A stretch of DNA of 64,000 nucleotides from Nematostella vectensis (lineage: Eukaryota; Cnidaria; Anthozoa; Actiniaria; Edwardsiidae): positions 5,381,306 through 5,445,305 of the forward strand of contig NC_064046.1 in assembly GCF_932526225.1 (NCBI RefSeq), given 5' to 3'. The first letter of the stretch is position 1; each line of letters begins with the position of its first letter. Below, one piece after another: positions 18,892-31,948 of this stretch. The notes under the pieces were generated by a model. It searched no databases. It was not told where the DNA came from and worked only from the letters and a program-made list of their open reading frames with translations. Made by a program: the position numbers and the translations under genes.

Positions 18892-19469
18892 CTGATTTTT
18901 TTACTCGTTCTTTTGAATCGACGATTTGCGTCTGCCAACGTGATGTACTAAGTTCGAAATACTATGTCAACGTCGGCCTTGTGGCCAAATGGATAAGGCG
19001 CCTGACTACGGATCAGGAGATTCCAGGTTCGAGTCCTGGCAGGGTCTCTGATTTTTGCTTCCTTCTTTTCTATCCTGATCCTTGGCATAAAAATTTTACT
19101 CCTGGCGATTTGCGTCTGCCAATGGGACGTACTAAGTTCGAGAATTTACTTCAATGTCGGCCTTGTGGCCCAATGGATAAGGCGCCTGACCTCGGATCAG
19201 GAGATTCCAATTTCGAGTGCTGGCAGGGTCGCTGATTTTTGCCTCGTTCTTTTGAATCGGCGATTTGCGTCTGCCAACGTGATGTACTAAGTTCGAAATA
19301 CTATGTCAACATCGGCCTTGTGGCCCAATGGATAAGGCGCCTGACTACGGATCAGGAGATTCCAGGTTCGAGTCCTGGCATGGTCGCTGATTTTTTTACT
19401 CGTTCTTTTGAATCGACGATTTGCGTCTGCCAACGTGATGTACTAAGTTCGAAATACTATGTCGACGTC

Positions 19470-19542
19470 GGCCTTGTGGCCAAATGGATAAGGCGCCTGA
19501 CTACTGATCAGGAGATTCCAGGTTTGGGTCCTGGCAGGGTCG
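19470..19542 (+). pseudogene. tRNA-like copy with anticodon ACT
   Basis: The loop is CTACTGA and the T loop TTTGGGT, so both G36 and C56 are changed. The paralogue at 55932 has ACG and TTCGGGT. Probably a decaying copy. Confidence 0.7.
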
Positions 19543-20434
19543 CTGATTTTTGCCTCCTTCTTTTGAATCGGCGAATTGCGTCTGCCAACGTAATGTACTA
19601 AGCTTGAAATACTATGTCAACGTCGGCCTTGTGGCCCAATGGATAAGGCGTCTGACTACGGATCAGGAGATTCCAGGTTCGAGTCCTGGCAGGGTCGCTG
19701 ATTTGTGCCTCCTTCTTTTGAATCGGCGAATTGCGTCTGCCAACGTAATGTACTCAAATCGAAATACTACGTCAAGATCGGCCTTGTGGCCCAATGGATA
19801 AGGCGCCTGACTACGGATCAGGAGATTCCAGGTTCGAGTCCTGGCAGGGTAGCTGATTTTTGCCTCCTTCTTTTGAATCGGCAAATTGCGTCTGCCAACG
19901 TATATTACTAAGTTCGAAATACTACGTCGACATCGGCCCTGTTGCCCAATGGATAAGGCGCCTGACTACGGATCAGGAGATTCTAGGTTCGATTCCTGGC
20001 AGGATCGCTGATTTTTGCTTCCTTCTTCTTAATCGTGATAATTTTGTTTGCTGTTCTCCTTTATATGATGTAGTGTATAATTTTCCTTATTCGAGTCCCG
20101 GCAGGGTCCCTGTCTTTGCATAATATTTGATGTCAACGCTATTTGTTTCACGCGAGGTGATTTACTTATTCCAAAATTACAACATTAACCTCAGCCCTGT
20201 GGCCCAATATAAACGACGCCTGACTACGGATCAGGAGATTCCGTAACATCAGCCCTATGGCCCAATGGATAAGTCGCCTGAATAGGGATCAGGAGATTCG
20301 AGGCTAGAGTCCTGGCAGGGTCTCTGATTTTTTCTTCCTTCTTTTCTATCCTGATCCTTGGCATAATAATTTTACTCCTGGCGATTTGCGTCTGGCAATG
20401 TGACGTACTAAGTTCTAAATAATACTTTAACGTC

Positions 20435-23053
20435 GGCCCTATGGCCCAATGGATAAGGCGCCTGACTACGGATCAGGAGATTCGAGGTTAGAGTCGTGGC
20501 AGGGTCTCTGATTTTTACTTCCTTCTTTTCTATCCTGATCCTTGGCATAATAATTTTACTCATGGCGATTTGCGTCTAGCAATGTGACGTACTAAGTTCG
20601 AAATACTACTTCAACGTCGGCCTTGTGGCCCAATGGATAAGGCGCCTGACTACGGATCAGGAGATTCGAGGTTGGAGTCGTGGCAGGGTCTCTGATTTTT
20701 GCTTCCTTCTTTTCTATCCTGATCCTTGGCATAATAATTTTACTCCTGGCGATTTGCGTCTGCCAATGGGACGTACTAAGTTCGAGAATTTACTTCAACG
20801 TCGGCCTTGTGGCCCAATGGATAAGGCGCCTGACTACGGATCAGGAGATTCCAGGTTCGAGTCCTGGCAGGGTCGCTGATTTTTGCCTCGTTCTTTTGAA
20901 TCGGCGATTTGCGTCTGCCAACGTGATGTACTAAGTTCGAAATACTACGTCAACGTCGGCCTTGGGGCCCAATGGATAAGGCGCCTGACTACGGATCAGG
21001 AGATTCCAGGTTCGAGTCCTGGCAGGGTCGCTGATTTTTGCCTCCTTCTTTTGAATCGGCGAATTGCGTCTGCCAACGTAATGTACTATATTCGAAATTC
21101 TACGTCAACATCGGCCTTGTGGCCCAATGGATAAGGCGCCTGACTACGGATCAGGAGATGCCAGGTTCGAGTCCTGGCAGGGTCGCTGATTTTTTTACTC
21201 GTTCTTTTGAATCGGCGATTTGCGTCTGCCAACGTGATGTACTGAGTTCGAAATACTATGTCAAGGTCGGCCTTGTGGCGCAATGGATAAGGCGCCTGAC
21301 TACGGATCAGGAGATTCCAGGTTCGAGTCCTGGCAGGGTCGCTGGTTTTGCCTCGATTTTTTCTTATAGTGATTATTTCGATTTCTGTTAGTCTTTTCTA
21401 TGATGTAAAGTATAATTTTTCAGGTTAAAGTGCTGGTAGGGTCGCCGTCTTTGTATAATATTTTGGGCTATTTGCTACGGGCAATGTGACGTACTAATTA
21501 CAAGTTTACAACAGTAACCTCGGCCCTGTGGCCCAATGGATAAGTGGCCTTACTACGGATCAGGAGATTCGAGGTTAGAGTCCTGGCAGGGTCTCTGATT
21601 TTTGCTTCCTTCTTTTCTATCCTGATCCTTGGCATAATAATTTTACTTCTGACGATTTGCGTCTGCCAATGTGACGTACTAAGTTCGAAGATTTACTTCA
21701 ACGTCGGCCTTGTGGCCCAATGGATAAGGCGCCTGACTACGGATCAGGAGATTCCAGGTTCGAGTCCTGGCAGGGTCTCTGATTTTTGCTTCCTTCTTTT
21801 CTATCCTGATCCTTGGCATTACTATTTTACTTCTGCCGATTTGCGTCTGCCAATGTGACGTACTAAGTTTGAGAATTTAATTCAACGTCGGCCTTGTGGC
21901 CCAATGGATAAGGCGCCTGAGTACGGATCAGGAGATTCCAGGTTCTAGTCCTGGCAGGGTCGCTGATTTTTGCCTCGTTCTTTTGAATCGGCGATTTGCG
22001 TCTGCCAACGTGATGTACTAAGTTCGAAATACTACGTCGACGTCGGCCTTGGGGCCCAATGGATAAGGCGCCTGACTACGGATCAGGAGATTCCAAGTTC
22101 GGGTCCTGGCAGGGTCGCTGATTTTTGCCTCCTTCTTTTGAATCGGCGAATTGCGTCTGCCAACGTAATGTACTAAGCTTGAAATACTATGTCAACGTCG
22201 GCCTTGTGGCCCAATGGATAAGGCGTCTGACTACGGATCAGGAGATTCCAGGTTCGAGTCCTGGCAGGGTCGCTGATTTGTGCCTCCTTCTTTTGAATCG
22301 GCGAATTGCGTCTGCCAACGTAATGTACTAAAATCGAAATACTACGTCAAGATCGGCCTTGTGGCCCAATGGATAAGGCGCCTGACTACGGATCAGGAGA
22401 TTCCAGGTTCGAGTCCTGGCAGGGTCGCTGATTTTTGTCTCGTTCTTTTGAATCGGCGATTTGGGTCTGCCAACGTGATGTACTAAGTTCGAAATACTAC
22501 GTCAACGTCGGACTTCTGGCCCAATGGATAAGGCGCCTGACTACGGATCAGGAGATTCCAGGTTCGAGTCCTGGCAGGGTAGCTGATTTTTGCCTCCTTC
22601 TTTTGAATCGGCGAATTGCGACTGCCAACGTATATTACTAAGTTCGAAATACTACGTCGACATCGGCCCTGTTGCCCAATCGATAAGGCGCCTGACTACG
22701 GATCAGGAGATTCTAGGTTCGATTCCTGGCAGGATCGCTGATTTTTGCTTCCTTCTTCTTAATCGTGATAATTTTGTTTGCTGTTCTCCTTTATATGATG
22801 TAGTGTATAATTTTCCTTACTCGAGTCCCGGGAGGGTCCCTGTCTTTGCATAATATTTGATGTCAACGCTATTTGTTTCACGCGAGGTGATTTACTTATT
22901 CCAAAATTACAACATTAACCTCAGCCCTGTGGCCCAATATAAACGACGCCTGACTACGGATCAGGAGATTCCGTAACATCAGCCCTATGGCCCAATGGAT
23001 AAGTCGCCTGAATAGGGATCAGGAGATTCGAGGTTAGAGTCCTGGCAGGGTCT
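20435..23053 (+). tRNA. Block 10: 14 ACG copies plus relic module
   Basis: Starts: 20435 (TTAGAGT), 20619 (TTGGAGT), 20803, 20958 (T8 to G), 21113, 21269, 21522 (TTAGAGT), 21706 (T73), 21890 (TTCTAGT), 22045 (T8 to G), 22200 (weak terminator), 22355, 22510 (GGACTTC), 22665 (G9 to T). It is another copy of the 7791-9770 type segment, at a shift of 13247. The relic module is at 22820-23053 with a 5' half at 22923-22972 and an AGG copy at 22981-23053. Confidence 0.87.
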
Positions 23054-23164
23054 CTGATTTTTTCTTCCTTCTTTTCTATCCTGATCCTTGGCATAATAAT
23101 TTTACTCCTGGCGATTTGCGTATGGCAATGTGACGTACTAAGTTCGAAATAATACTTTAACGTC

Positions 23165-24388
23165 GGCCCTATGGCCCAATGGATAAGGCGCCTGACTACG
23201 GATCAGGAGATTCGAGGTTAGAGTCGTGGCAGGGTCTCTGATTTTTGCTTCCTTCTTTTCTATCCTGATCCTTGGCATAATAATTTTACTCATGCCGATT
23301 TGCGTCTAGCAATGTGACGTACTAAATTCGAAATACTACTTCAACGTCGGCCTTGTGGCCCAATGGATAAGGCGGCTGACTACGGATCAGGAGATTCGAG
23401 GTTAGAGTCGTGGCAGGGTCTCTGATTTTTACTTCCATCTTTTATATCCTGATCCTTGGCATAAAAATTTTACTGCTGGTGATTTGCGTCTGCCAATGGG
23501 ACGTACTAAGTTCGAGAATTTACTTCAACGTCGGCCTTGTGGCCCAATGGATAAGGCGCCTGACCTCGGATCAGGAGATTCCAGGTTCGAGTCCTGGCAG
23601 GGTCGCTGATTTTTGCCTCGTTCTTTTGAATCGGCGATTTGCGTCTGCCAACGTGATGTACTAAGTTCGAAATACTATGTCAACGTCGGCCTTGTGGCCC
23701 AATAGATAAGGCGCCTGACTACGGATCAGGAGATTCCAGGTTCGAGTCCTGGCAGGGTCGCTGATTTTTTTACTCGTTCTTTTGAATCGGCGATTTGCGT
23801 CTGCCAACGTGATGTACTAAGTTCGAAATACTATGTCAACGTCGGCCTTGTGGCCCAATGGATAAGGCGTCTGACTACGGATCAGGAGATTCCAGGTTCG
23901 AGTCCTGGCAGGGTCGCTGATTTTTGCCTCCATCTTTTGAATCGGCGAATTGCGTCTGCCAACGTAATGTACTAAAATCGGAATACTACGTCAACATCGG
24001 CCTTGTTGCCCAATGGATAAGGCGCCTGACTACGGATCAGGAGATTCTAGGTTCGATTCCTGGCAGGATCGCTGATTTTTGCTTCCTTCTTCTTAATCGT
24101 GATAATTTTGTTTGCTGTTCGTCTTTTCTATGATGTAGTGTATAATTTTCCTTATTCGAGTCCCGGCAGGGTCCATGTCTTTGCATAATATTTGATGTTA
24201 ACGCTATTTGTTTCACGCGAGGTGATTTACTTATTCCAAAATTACAACATTAATCTCAGCCCTGTGGCCCAATATAAACGACGCCTGACTACGGATCAGG
24301 AGATTCCGTAACATCAGCCCTATGGCCCAATGGATAAGTCGCCTGAATAGGGATCAGGAGATTCGAGGTTAAAGTCCTGGCAGGGTCT
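23165..24388 (+). tRNA. Block 11: six copies plus relic module
   Basis: Starts: 23165 (TTAGAGT), 23349 (TTAGAGT), 23533 (TCG), 23688 (G18 to A), 23844 (good), 23999 (G9 to T, T loop TTCGATT). From about 23606 it is the first half of a 5-kb segment repeated at 35189. The relic module is at 24155-24388 with a 5' half at 24258-24307 and an AGG copy at 24316-24388. Confidence 0.87.
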
Positions 24389-24499
24389 CTGATTTTTGCT
24401 TCCTTCTTCTCTTTCCTGATCCTTGGCATAATAATTTTACTCCTGGCGATTTGCGTCTGGCAATGTGACGTACTAAGTTCGAGATACTACTTTAACGTC

Positions 24500-25695
24500 G
24501 GCCTTGTGGCCAAATGGATAAGGCGCCTGACTACGGATCAGGAGATTCCAGGTTCGAGTCCTGGCAGGGTCTCTGATTTTTGCTTCCTTCTTTTCTATCC
24601 TGATCCTTGGCATAAAAATTTTACTCCTGGCGATTTGCGTCTGCCAATGGGACGTACTAAGTTTGAGAATTTACTTCAACGTCGGCCTTGTGGCCCAATG
24701 GATAAGGCGCCTGACCTCGGATCAGGAGATTCCAGGTTCGAGTGCTGGCAGGGTCGCTGATTTTTGCCTCGTTCTTTTGAATCGGCGATTTGCGTCTGCC
24801 AACGTGATGTACTAAGTTCGAAATACTATGTCAACATCGGCCTTGTGGCCCAATGGATAAGGCGCCTGACTACGGATCAGGAGATTCCAGGTTCGAGTCC
24901 TGGCATGGTCGCTGATTTTTTTACTCGTTCTTTTGAATCGACGATTTGCGTCTGCCAACGTGATGTACTAAGTTCGAAATACTATGTCAACGTCGGCCTT
25001 GTGGCCAAATGGATAAGGCGCCTGACTACGGATCAGGAGATTCCAGGTTCGAGTCCTGGCAGGGTCGCTGATTTTTGCCACGTTCTTTTGAATCGGCGAT
25101 TTGCGTCTGCCAACGTGATGTACTAAGTTCGAAATACTATGTCAACATCGGCCTTGTGGCCCAATGGATAGGGCGCCTGACTACGGATCAGGAGATTCCA
25201 GGTTCGAGTCCTGGCATGGTCGCTGATTTTTTTACTCGTTCTTTTGAATCGACGATTTGCGTCTGCCAACGTGATGTACTAAGTTCGAAATACTATGTCA
25301 ACATCGGCCTTGTGGCCCAATGGATAGGGCGCCTGACTACGGATCAGGAGATTCCAGGTTCGATTCCTTGCAGGATCGCTGATTTTTGCTTCCTTCTTCT
25401 TAATCGTGATAATTTTGTTTGCTGTTCGTCTTTTCTATGATGTAGTGTATAATTTTCCTTATTCGAGTCCCGGCAGGGTCCATGTCTTTGCATAATATTT
25501 GATGTTAACGCTATTTGTTTCACGCGAGGTGATTTACTTATTCCAAAATTACAACATTAATCTCAGCCCTGTGGCCCAATATAAACGACGCCTGACTACG
25601 GATCAGGAGATTCCGTAACATCAGCCCTATGGCCCAATGGATAAGTCGCCTGAATAGGGATCAGGAGATTCGAGGTTAAAGTCCTGGCAGGGTCT
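24500..25695 (+). tRNA. Block 12: standard six-gene module plus relic module
   Basis: Starts: 24500 (T73), 24684 (TCG), 24839, 24995, 25150 (GGATAGGGCG D arm), 25306. The last copy joins a GGATAGGGCG 5' part to the TTCGATTCCTTGCAGG 3' end of a T8-to-A type copy, so it is itself a recombinant. The relic module is at 25462-25695 with a 5' half at 25565-25614 and an AGG copy at 25623-25695. Confidence 0.86.
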
Positions 25696-25806
25696 CTGAT
25701 TTTTGCTTCCTTCTTCTCTATCCTGATCCTTGGCATAATAATTTTACTCCTGGCGATTTGCGTCTGGCAATGTGACGTACTAAGTTTGAGATACTACTTT
25801 AACGTC

Positions 25807-28800
25807 GGCCTTATGGCCCAATGGATAAGGCGCCTGACTACGGATCAGGAGATTCCAGGTTCGAGTCCTGGCAGGGTCTCTGATTTTTGCTTCCTTCTTT
25901 TCTATCCTGATCCTTGGCATAATAATTTTACTCCTGGCGATTTGCGTTTGGCAATGTGACGTACTAAGTTCGGAATACTACGTCAACGTCGGCCTTGTGG
26001 CCCAATGGATAAGGTGCCTGACTACGGATCAGGAGATTCGAGGTTAGAGTCCTGGCAGGGTCTCTGATTTTTACTTCCTTCTTTTTGATCGTGATAATTT
26101 TGTTTGCTGTTCGTCTTTTCTATGATGTAGTGAATAATTTTCCTTGTTCGAATCCCGGCAGGGTACCTGTCTTTGCATAATATTTGATGTCAACGCTATT
26201 TGTTTCACGCGAGGTGATTTACTTATTCCAAAATTACAACATTTACCTCATCCCTGTGGCCCAATATATACGACGCCTGACTACAGATCAGGAGATTCCA
26301 GGTTCCAGTCCTGGCAGGGTCGCTGATTTTTGCCTCCTTCTTTTGAATCGGCGAATTGCGTCTGCCAACGTAATTTACTAAGTTCGAAATACTACGTCAA
26401 CATCGGCCTTGTTGCCCAATGGATAAGGCGCCTGAATAGGGATTAGGAGCTTCGAGGTTAGAGTCCTGGCAGGGTCTCTGATTTTTTCTTCCTTCTTTTC
26501 TATCCTGATCCTTGGCATAATAATTTTACTCCTGGCGATTTGCGTCTGGCAATGTGACGTACTAAGTTCGAGATACTACTTTAACGTCGGCCTTGTGGCC
26601 CAATGGATAAGGCGCCTGACTACGGATCAGGAGATTCCAGGTTCGAGTCCTAGCAGGGTTGCTGGTTTTGCCTCGATTTTTTCTTATAGTGATTATTTCG
26701 ATTTCTGTTAGTCTTTTCTATGATGTAAAGTATAATTTTTCAGGTTAAAGTGCTGGTAGGGTCGCCGTTTTTGTATAATATTTTGGGCTATTTGCTACGG
26801 GCAATGTGACGTACTAATTACAAGTTTACAACAGTAACCTCGGCCCTGTGGCCCAATGGATAAGTGGCCTTACTACGGATCAGGAGATTCGAGGTTAGAG
26901 TCCTGGCAGTGTCTATGATTTTTGCTTCCTTCTTTTCTATCCTTATCCTTGGCATAATAATTTTACTTCCGCCTGTCTACGGATCAGGAGATTCCAGGTT
27001 CGAGTCCTGGCAGGGTCGCTGATTTTTGCCTCGATTTTTTCTTAGTGGCCTGACTACGGATCAGGAGATTCGAGGTTAGAGTACTGGCAGGGTCTCTGAG
27101 TTTTACTTCCTTCTTTTCTATACTGATCCTTGGCATAAAAATGTTACTCCTGGCGATTTGCGTCTGCCAATGGGACGTACTAAGTTCGAGAATTTACTTC
27201 AACGTCGGCCTTGTGGCCCAATGGATAAGGCGCCTGACTACGGATCAGGAGATTCCAGGTTCGAGTCCTGGCAGGGTCGCTGATTTTTGACTAGTTCCTT
27301 TGAATCGGCGATTTGCGTCTGCCAACGTGATGTACTAAGTTCGAAATTTTTCGTCAACGTCGGACTTCTGGCCCAATGGATAAGGCGCCTGACTACGGAT
27401 CAGGAGATTCCAGGTTCGAGTCCTGGCAGGGTCGCTGCTTTTTTACTCGTTCTTTTGAATCGGCGATTTGCGTCTGGCAATGTGACGTACTAAGTTCGAG
27501 ATACTACTTTAACGTCGACCTTGTGGCCCAATGAATAAGCCGCCTGACTACGGATCAGGAGATTCCAGGTTCGAGTCCTGGCAGGGTCGCTGGTTTTGCC
27601 TCGATTTTTTCTTATAGTGATTATTTCGATTTCTGTTACTCTTTTCTATGATGTAAAGTATAATTTTTCAGGTTAAAGTGCTGGTAGGGTCGCCGTCTTT
27701 GTATAATATTTTGGGCTATTTGCTACGGGATATGTGACGTACTAATTACAAGTTTACAACAGTAACCTCGGCCCTGTGGCCCAATGGATAAGTGGCCTTA
27801 CTACGGATCAGGAGATTCGAGGTTAGAGTCCTGGCAGGGTCTCTGATTTTTGCATCCTTCTTTTCTATCCTGATCCTTGGCATAATAGTTTTACTTCTGG
27901 CGATTTGCGTCTGGCAATGTGACGTACTAAGTTCGAGATACAACTGTAGCGTCGGCCTTGTGGCCCGATGGATAAGGCGCCTGACTACGGATCAGGAGAT
28001 TCCAGGTTCGAGTCCTGGCAGGGTCGCTGCTTTTTTACTCGTTCTTTTGAATCGGCGATTTGCGTCTGCAAACGTAATGTACTATATTCGAAATTCTACG
28101 TCAACATCGGCCTTGTGGCCCAATGGATAAGGCGCCTGACTACGGATCAGGAGATTCCAGGTTCGAGCCCTGGCAGGGTCGCTGATTTTTTTACTCGTTC
28201 TTTTGAATCGGCGATTTGCGTCTGCCAACGTGATGTACTAAGTTCGAAATACTATGTCAACGTCGGCCTTGTGGCGCAATGGATAAGGCGCCTGACTACG
28301 GATCAGGAGATTCCAGGTTAGAGTCCTGGCAGGGTCTCTGATTTTTACTTCCTTCTTTTTGATCGTGATAATTTTGTTTCTGTTCGTCTTTTTTATGATG
28401 TAGTGAATAATTTTCCTTATTCGAATCTCGGCAGGTTCCCTGTCTTTGCATAATATTTGATGTCAACGCTATTTGTTTCACGCGAGGTGATTTACTTATT
28501 CCAAAATTACATCGGCGATTTGCGTCTGCCAACGTGATGTACTAAGTTCGAAATTTTTCGTCAACGTCGGACTTCTGGCCCAATGGATAAGGCGCCTGAC
28601 TACGGATCAGGAGATTCAAGGTTCGAGTTCTGGCAGGGTCGCTGCTTTTTTACTCGTTCTTTTGAATCGGCGATTTGCGTCTGGCAATGTGACGTACTAA
28701 GTTCGAGATACTACTTTAACGTCGGCCTTGTTGCCCATTGGATAAGGCGCCTGACTACGGATCAGGAGATTCCAGGTTCGAGTCCTGGCAGGGTCGCTGG

Positions 28801-30171
28801 TTTTGCCTCGATTTTTACTTATAGTGATTATTTCGATTTCTGTTACTCTTTTCTATGATGTAAATTATAATTTTTCAGGTTAAAGTGCTGGTAGGGTCGC
28901 CGTCTTTGTATAATATTTTGGGCTATTTGCTACGGGCAATATGACGTACTAATTACAAGTTTACAACAGTAACCTTGGCCCTGTGGCCCAATGGATAAGT
29001 GGCCTTACTACGAATCAGGAGATTCGAGGTTACAGTCCTGGCAGGGTCTCTGATTTTTGCTTCCTTCTTTTCTATCCTGATCCTTGGCATAATAATTTTA
29101 CTTCTGGCGATTTGCGTCTGGCAATGTGACGTACTAAGTTCGAGATACTACTGTAGCGTCGGCCTTGTGGCCCAATGGATAAGGCGCCTGACTACGGATC
29201 AGGAGATTCCAGGCTCGAGTCCTGGCAGGGTCGCTGCTTTTTTACTCGTTCTTTTGAGTCGGCGATTTGCGTCTGCCAACGTAATGTACTATATTCGAAA
29301 TTCTACGTCAACATCGGCCTTGTGGCCCAATGGATAAGGCGCCTGACTACGGATCAGGAGATTCCAGATTCGAGTCCTGGCAGGGTCGCTGATTTTTTTA
29401 CTCGTTCTTTTGAATCGGCGATTTGCGTCTGCCAACGTGATGTACTAAGTTCGAAATATTATGTCAACGTCGGCCTTGTGGCGCAATGGATAAGGCGCCT
29501 GACTACGGATCAAGAGATTCCAGGTTCGAGTCCTGGCAGGATCGCTGCTTTTTTACTCGTTCTTTTGAATAGGCGATTTGCGTCTGCCAACGTGATGTAC
29601 TAAGTTCGAAATACTACGTCAACGTCGGACTTCTGGCCCAATGGATAAGGCGCCTGACTACGGATCAGAAGATTCCAGGTTCGAGTCGTGACAGGGTCGC
29701 TGATTTTTGCCTCCTTCTTTTGAATCGGCGAATTGCGTCTGCCAACGTAATTTACTAAGTTCGAAATACTACGTCAACATCGGCCTTGTGGCCCAATGGA
29801 TAAGACGCCTGACTACGGATTAGGAGATTCTAGGTTTGAGTCCTGACAGGATTGCTAATGTTTGCTTCCTTCTTCTTAATCGTGATAATTTTGTTAGCTG
29901 TTCGTTTTTTCTATGATGTAGTGTATAATTTTTCTTGTTCGAATCCCGGCAGGGTCCCTGTCTTTGCATAATATTTGATGTCAACGCTATTTGTTTCACG
30001 CGAGGTGATTTACTTATTCCAAAATTACAACATTAATTCCAGCCCTGTGGCCCAATATATACGACGCCTGACTACGGATCAGGAGATTCCGTAACATCAG
30101 CCCTATGGCCCAATGGATAAGTCGCCTGATTAGGGATCAGGAGATTCGAGGTTAGTGTCCTGGCAGGGTCT
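25807..30171 (+). tRNA. Block 13: rearranged block of 21 full-length copies and fragments
   Basis: Starts: 25807 (T73), 25991 (TTAGAGT), 26250 (ACA), 26405 (AGG), 26589, 26842 (TTAGAGT), fragments 26971 and 27045, 27207, 27362 (GGACTTC), 27517 (GACCTTG), 27770 (TTAGAGT), 27954, 28109, 28265 (TTAGAGT), 28569 (GGACTTC), 28724 (G9 to T), 28977 (A37, TTACAGT), 29161 (CTCGAGT), 29316, 29472, 29627 (GGACTTC), 29782 (TTTGAGT). 3'-half relics lie near 26147 and 28420; at 28511 a relic spacer is fused directly to an A spacer. It is the most shuffled region. The relic module is at 29938-30171 with a 5' half at 30041-30090 and an AGG copy at 30099-30171. Confidence 0.84.
26971..27095 (+). pseudogene. 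Two 5'-truncated tRNA fragments
   Basis: The segment 26971-27018 begins inside the anticodon stem (GCCTGTCTACGG) and keeps a normal T arm and 3' end. The segment 27045-27095 starts at GTGGCCTGACTACGG, directly after a shortened D spacer, and has T loop TTAGAGT. Both recur at 38555-38602 and 38629-38679 in the duplicate block. Confidence 0.8.
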
Positions 30172-30282
30172 CTGAGTTTTGCTTCCTTCTTTTCTATCCT
30201 GATCCTTGGCATAAAAAGTTTACTCCTGGCGATTTGCGTCTGCCAATGTGACGTACTAACTTCGAGAATTTACTTCAACGTC

Positions 30283-31838
30283 GGCCTTGAGGCCCAATGG
30301 AAAGGGCGCCTGACTACGGATCAGGAGATTCCAGGTTTGAGTCCTGGCAGGGTCGCTGATTTTTGCCTCGTGTTTTTATTCTTATAGTTATTATTTCGAT
30401 TATTTTGAGTCGTTCTTTTGAATCGGCGATTTGCGTCTGCCAATGTGATGTACTAAGGTCGAAATACTACGTCAACGTCGGCCTTGTGGCCCAATGGATA
30501 AGGTGCCTGACTACGGATCAGGAGATTCGAGGTTAGAGACCTGTCAGGGTCTCTGATTTTTACTTCCTTCTTTTTGATCGTGATAATTTTGTTTCTGTTC
30601 GTCTTTTCTATGATGTAGTGAATAATTTTCCTTGTTTGAATCCCGGCAGGGTCCCTGTCTTTGCATAATATTTGATGTCAACGGTATTTGTTTCACGCGA
30701 GGTGATTTACTTATTCCAAAATTACAACATTTACCTCATCCCTGTGGCCCAATATATACGACGCCTGACTACAGATCAGGAGATTCCAGGTTCGAGTCCT
30801 GGCAGGGTCGCTGATTTTTGCCTCCTTCTTTTGAATCGGCGAATTGCGTCTGCCAACGTACATTACTAAGTTCGAAATACTACGTCAACATCGGCCTTGT
30901 TGCCCAATGGATAAGGCGCCTGAATAGGGATCAGGAGCTTCGAGGTTAGAGTCCTGGCAGGGTCTCTGATTTTTTCTTCCTTCTTTTCTATCCTGATCCT
31001 TGGCATAATAATTTTACTCCTGGCGATTTGCGTCTGGCAATGTGACGTACTAAGTTCGAGATACTACTTTAACGTCGGCCTTGTGGCCCAATGGATAAGG
31101 CGCCTGACTACGGATCAGGAGATTCCAGGTTCGAGTCCTAGCAGGGTCGCTGGTTTTGCCTCGATTTTTTCTTATAGTGATTATTTCGATTTCTGTTAGT
31201 CTTTTCTATGATGTAAAGTATAATTTTTCAGGTCAAAGTGCTGGTAGGGTCGCCGTCTTTGTATAATATTTTGGGCTATTTGCTACGGGCAATGTGACGT
31301 ACTAATTACAAGTTTACAACAGTAACCTCGGCCCTGTGGCCCAATGGATAAGTGGCCTTACTACGGATCAGAAGATTCGAGGTTAGAGTCCTGGCAGGGT
31401 CTCTGATTTTTGCTTCCTTCTTTTCTATCCTGATCCTTGGCATAATAATTTTACTTCTGGCTATTTGCGTCTGGCAATGTGACGTACTAAGTTAGAGATA
31501 CTACTTTAACGTCGGCCTTGTGGCCCAATGGATAAGGCGCCTGACTACGGATCAGGAGATTCCAGTTCGAGTTTTTTCTATGATGTAGTGTATAATTGTT
31601 CTTGTTCGAATCCCGGCAGGGTCCCTGTCTTTGCATAATATTTGATGTCAACGCTATTTGTTTCACGCGAGGTGATTTACTTATTCCAAAATTACAACAT
31701 TAACCTCAGCCCTGTGGCCCAATATATACGACGACTGACTACGGATCAGGAGATTCCGTAACATCAGCCCTATGGCCCAATGGATAAGTCGCCTGATTAG
31801 GGATCAGGAGATTCGAGGTTAGAGTCCTGGCAGGGTCT
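30283..31838 (+). tRNA. Block 14: third copy of the decayed lead block
   Basis: Starts: 30283 (T8 to A, TTTGAGT), 30480 (TTAGAGA), 30738 (ACA), 30893 (AGG), 31077 (ACG), 31330 (TTAGAGT), 31514 (truncated, to 31572). It matches block 3 at a shift of 26128. The relic module is at 31604-31838 with a 5' half at 31708-31757 and an AGG copy at 31766-31838. Confidence 0.86.
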
Positions 31839-31948
31839 CTGATTTTGCTTCCTTCTTTTCTATCCTGATCCTTGGCATAATAATTTTACTTCTGCCGATT
31901 TGCGTCTGCCAATGTGAAGTACTAAGTTCGAAGATTTACTTCAACGTC

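Larger units (their letters stand above)
16946..20323 (+). tRNA. Block 9: 20 copies with TCG, AAG, ACA and ACT variants
   Basis: Starts: 16946 (T73, CAAGGTC end), 17130 (TCG), 17285 (TCG), 17440, 17595 (T8 to A), 17751 (AAG), 17907, 18043 (19-nt shorter upstream spacer), 18199, 18354 (consensus), 18509 (T8 to A), 18664 (TCG), 18819 (ACA), 18975 (T73), 19159 (TCG), 19314, 19470 (ACT), 19625 (weak terminator), 19780, 19935 (G9 to T). It contains most anticodon variants of the window. The relic module is at 20090-20323 with a 5' half at 20193-20242 and an AGG copy at 20251-20323. Confidence 0.87.
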
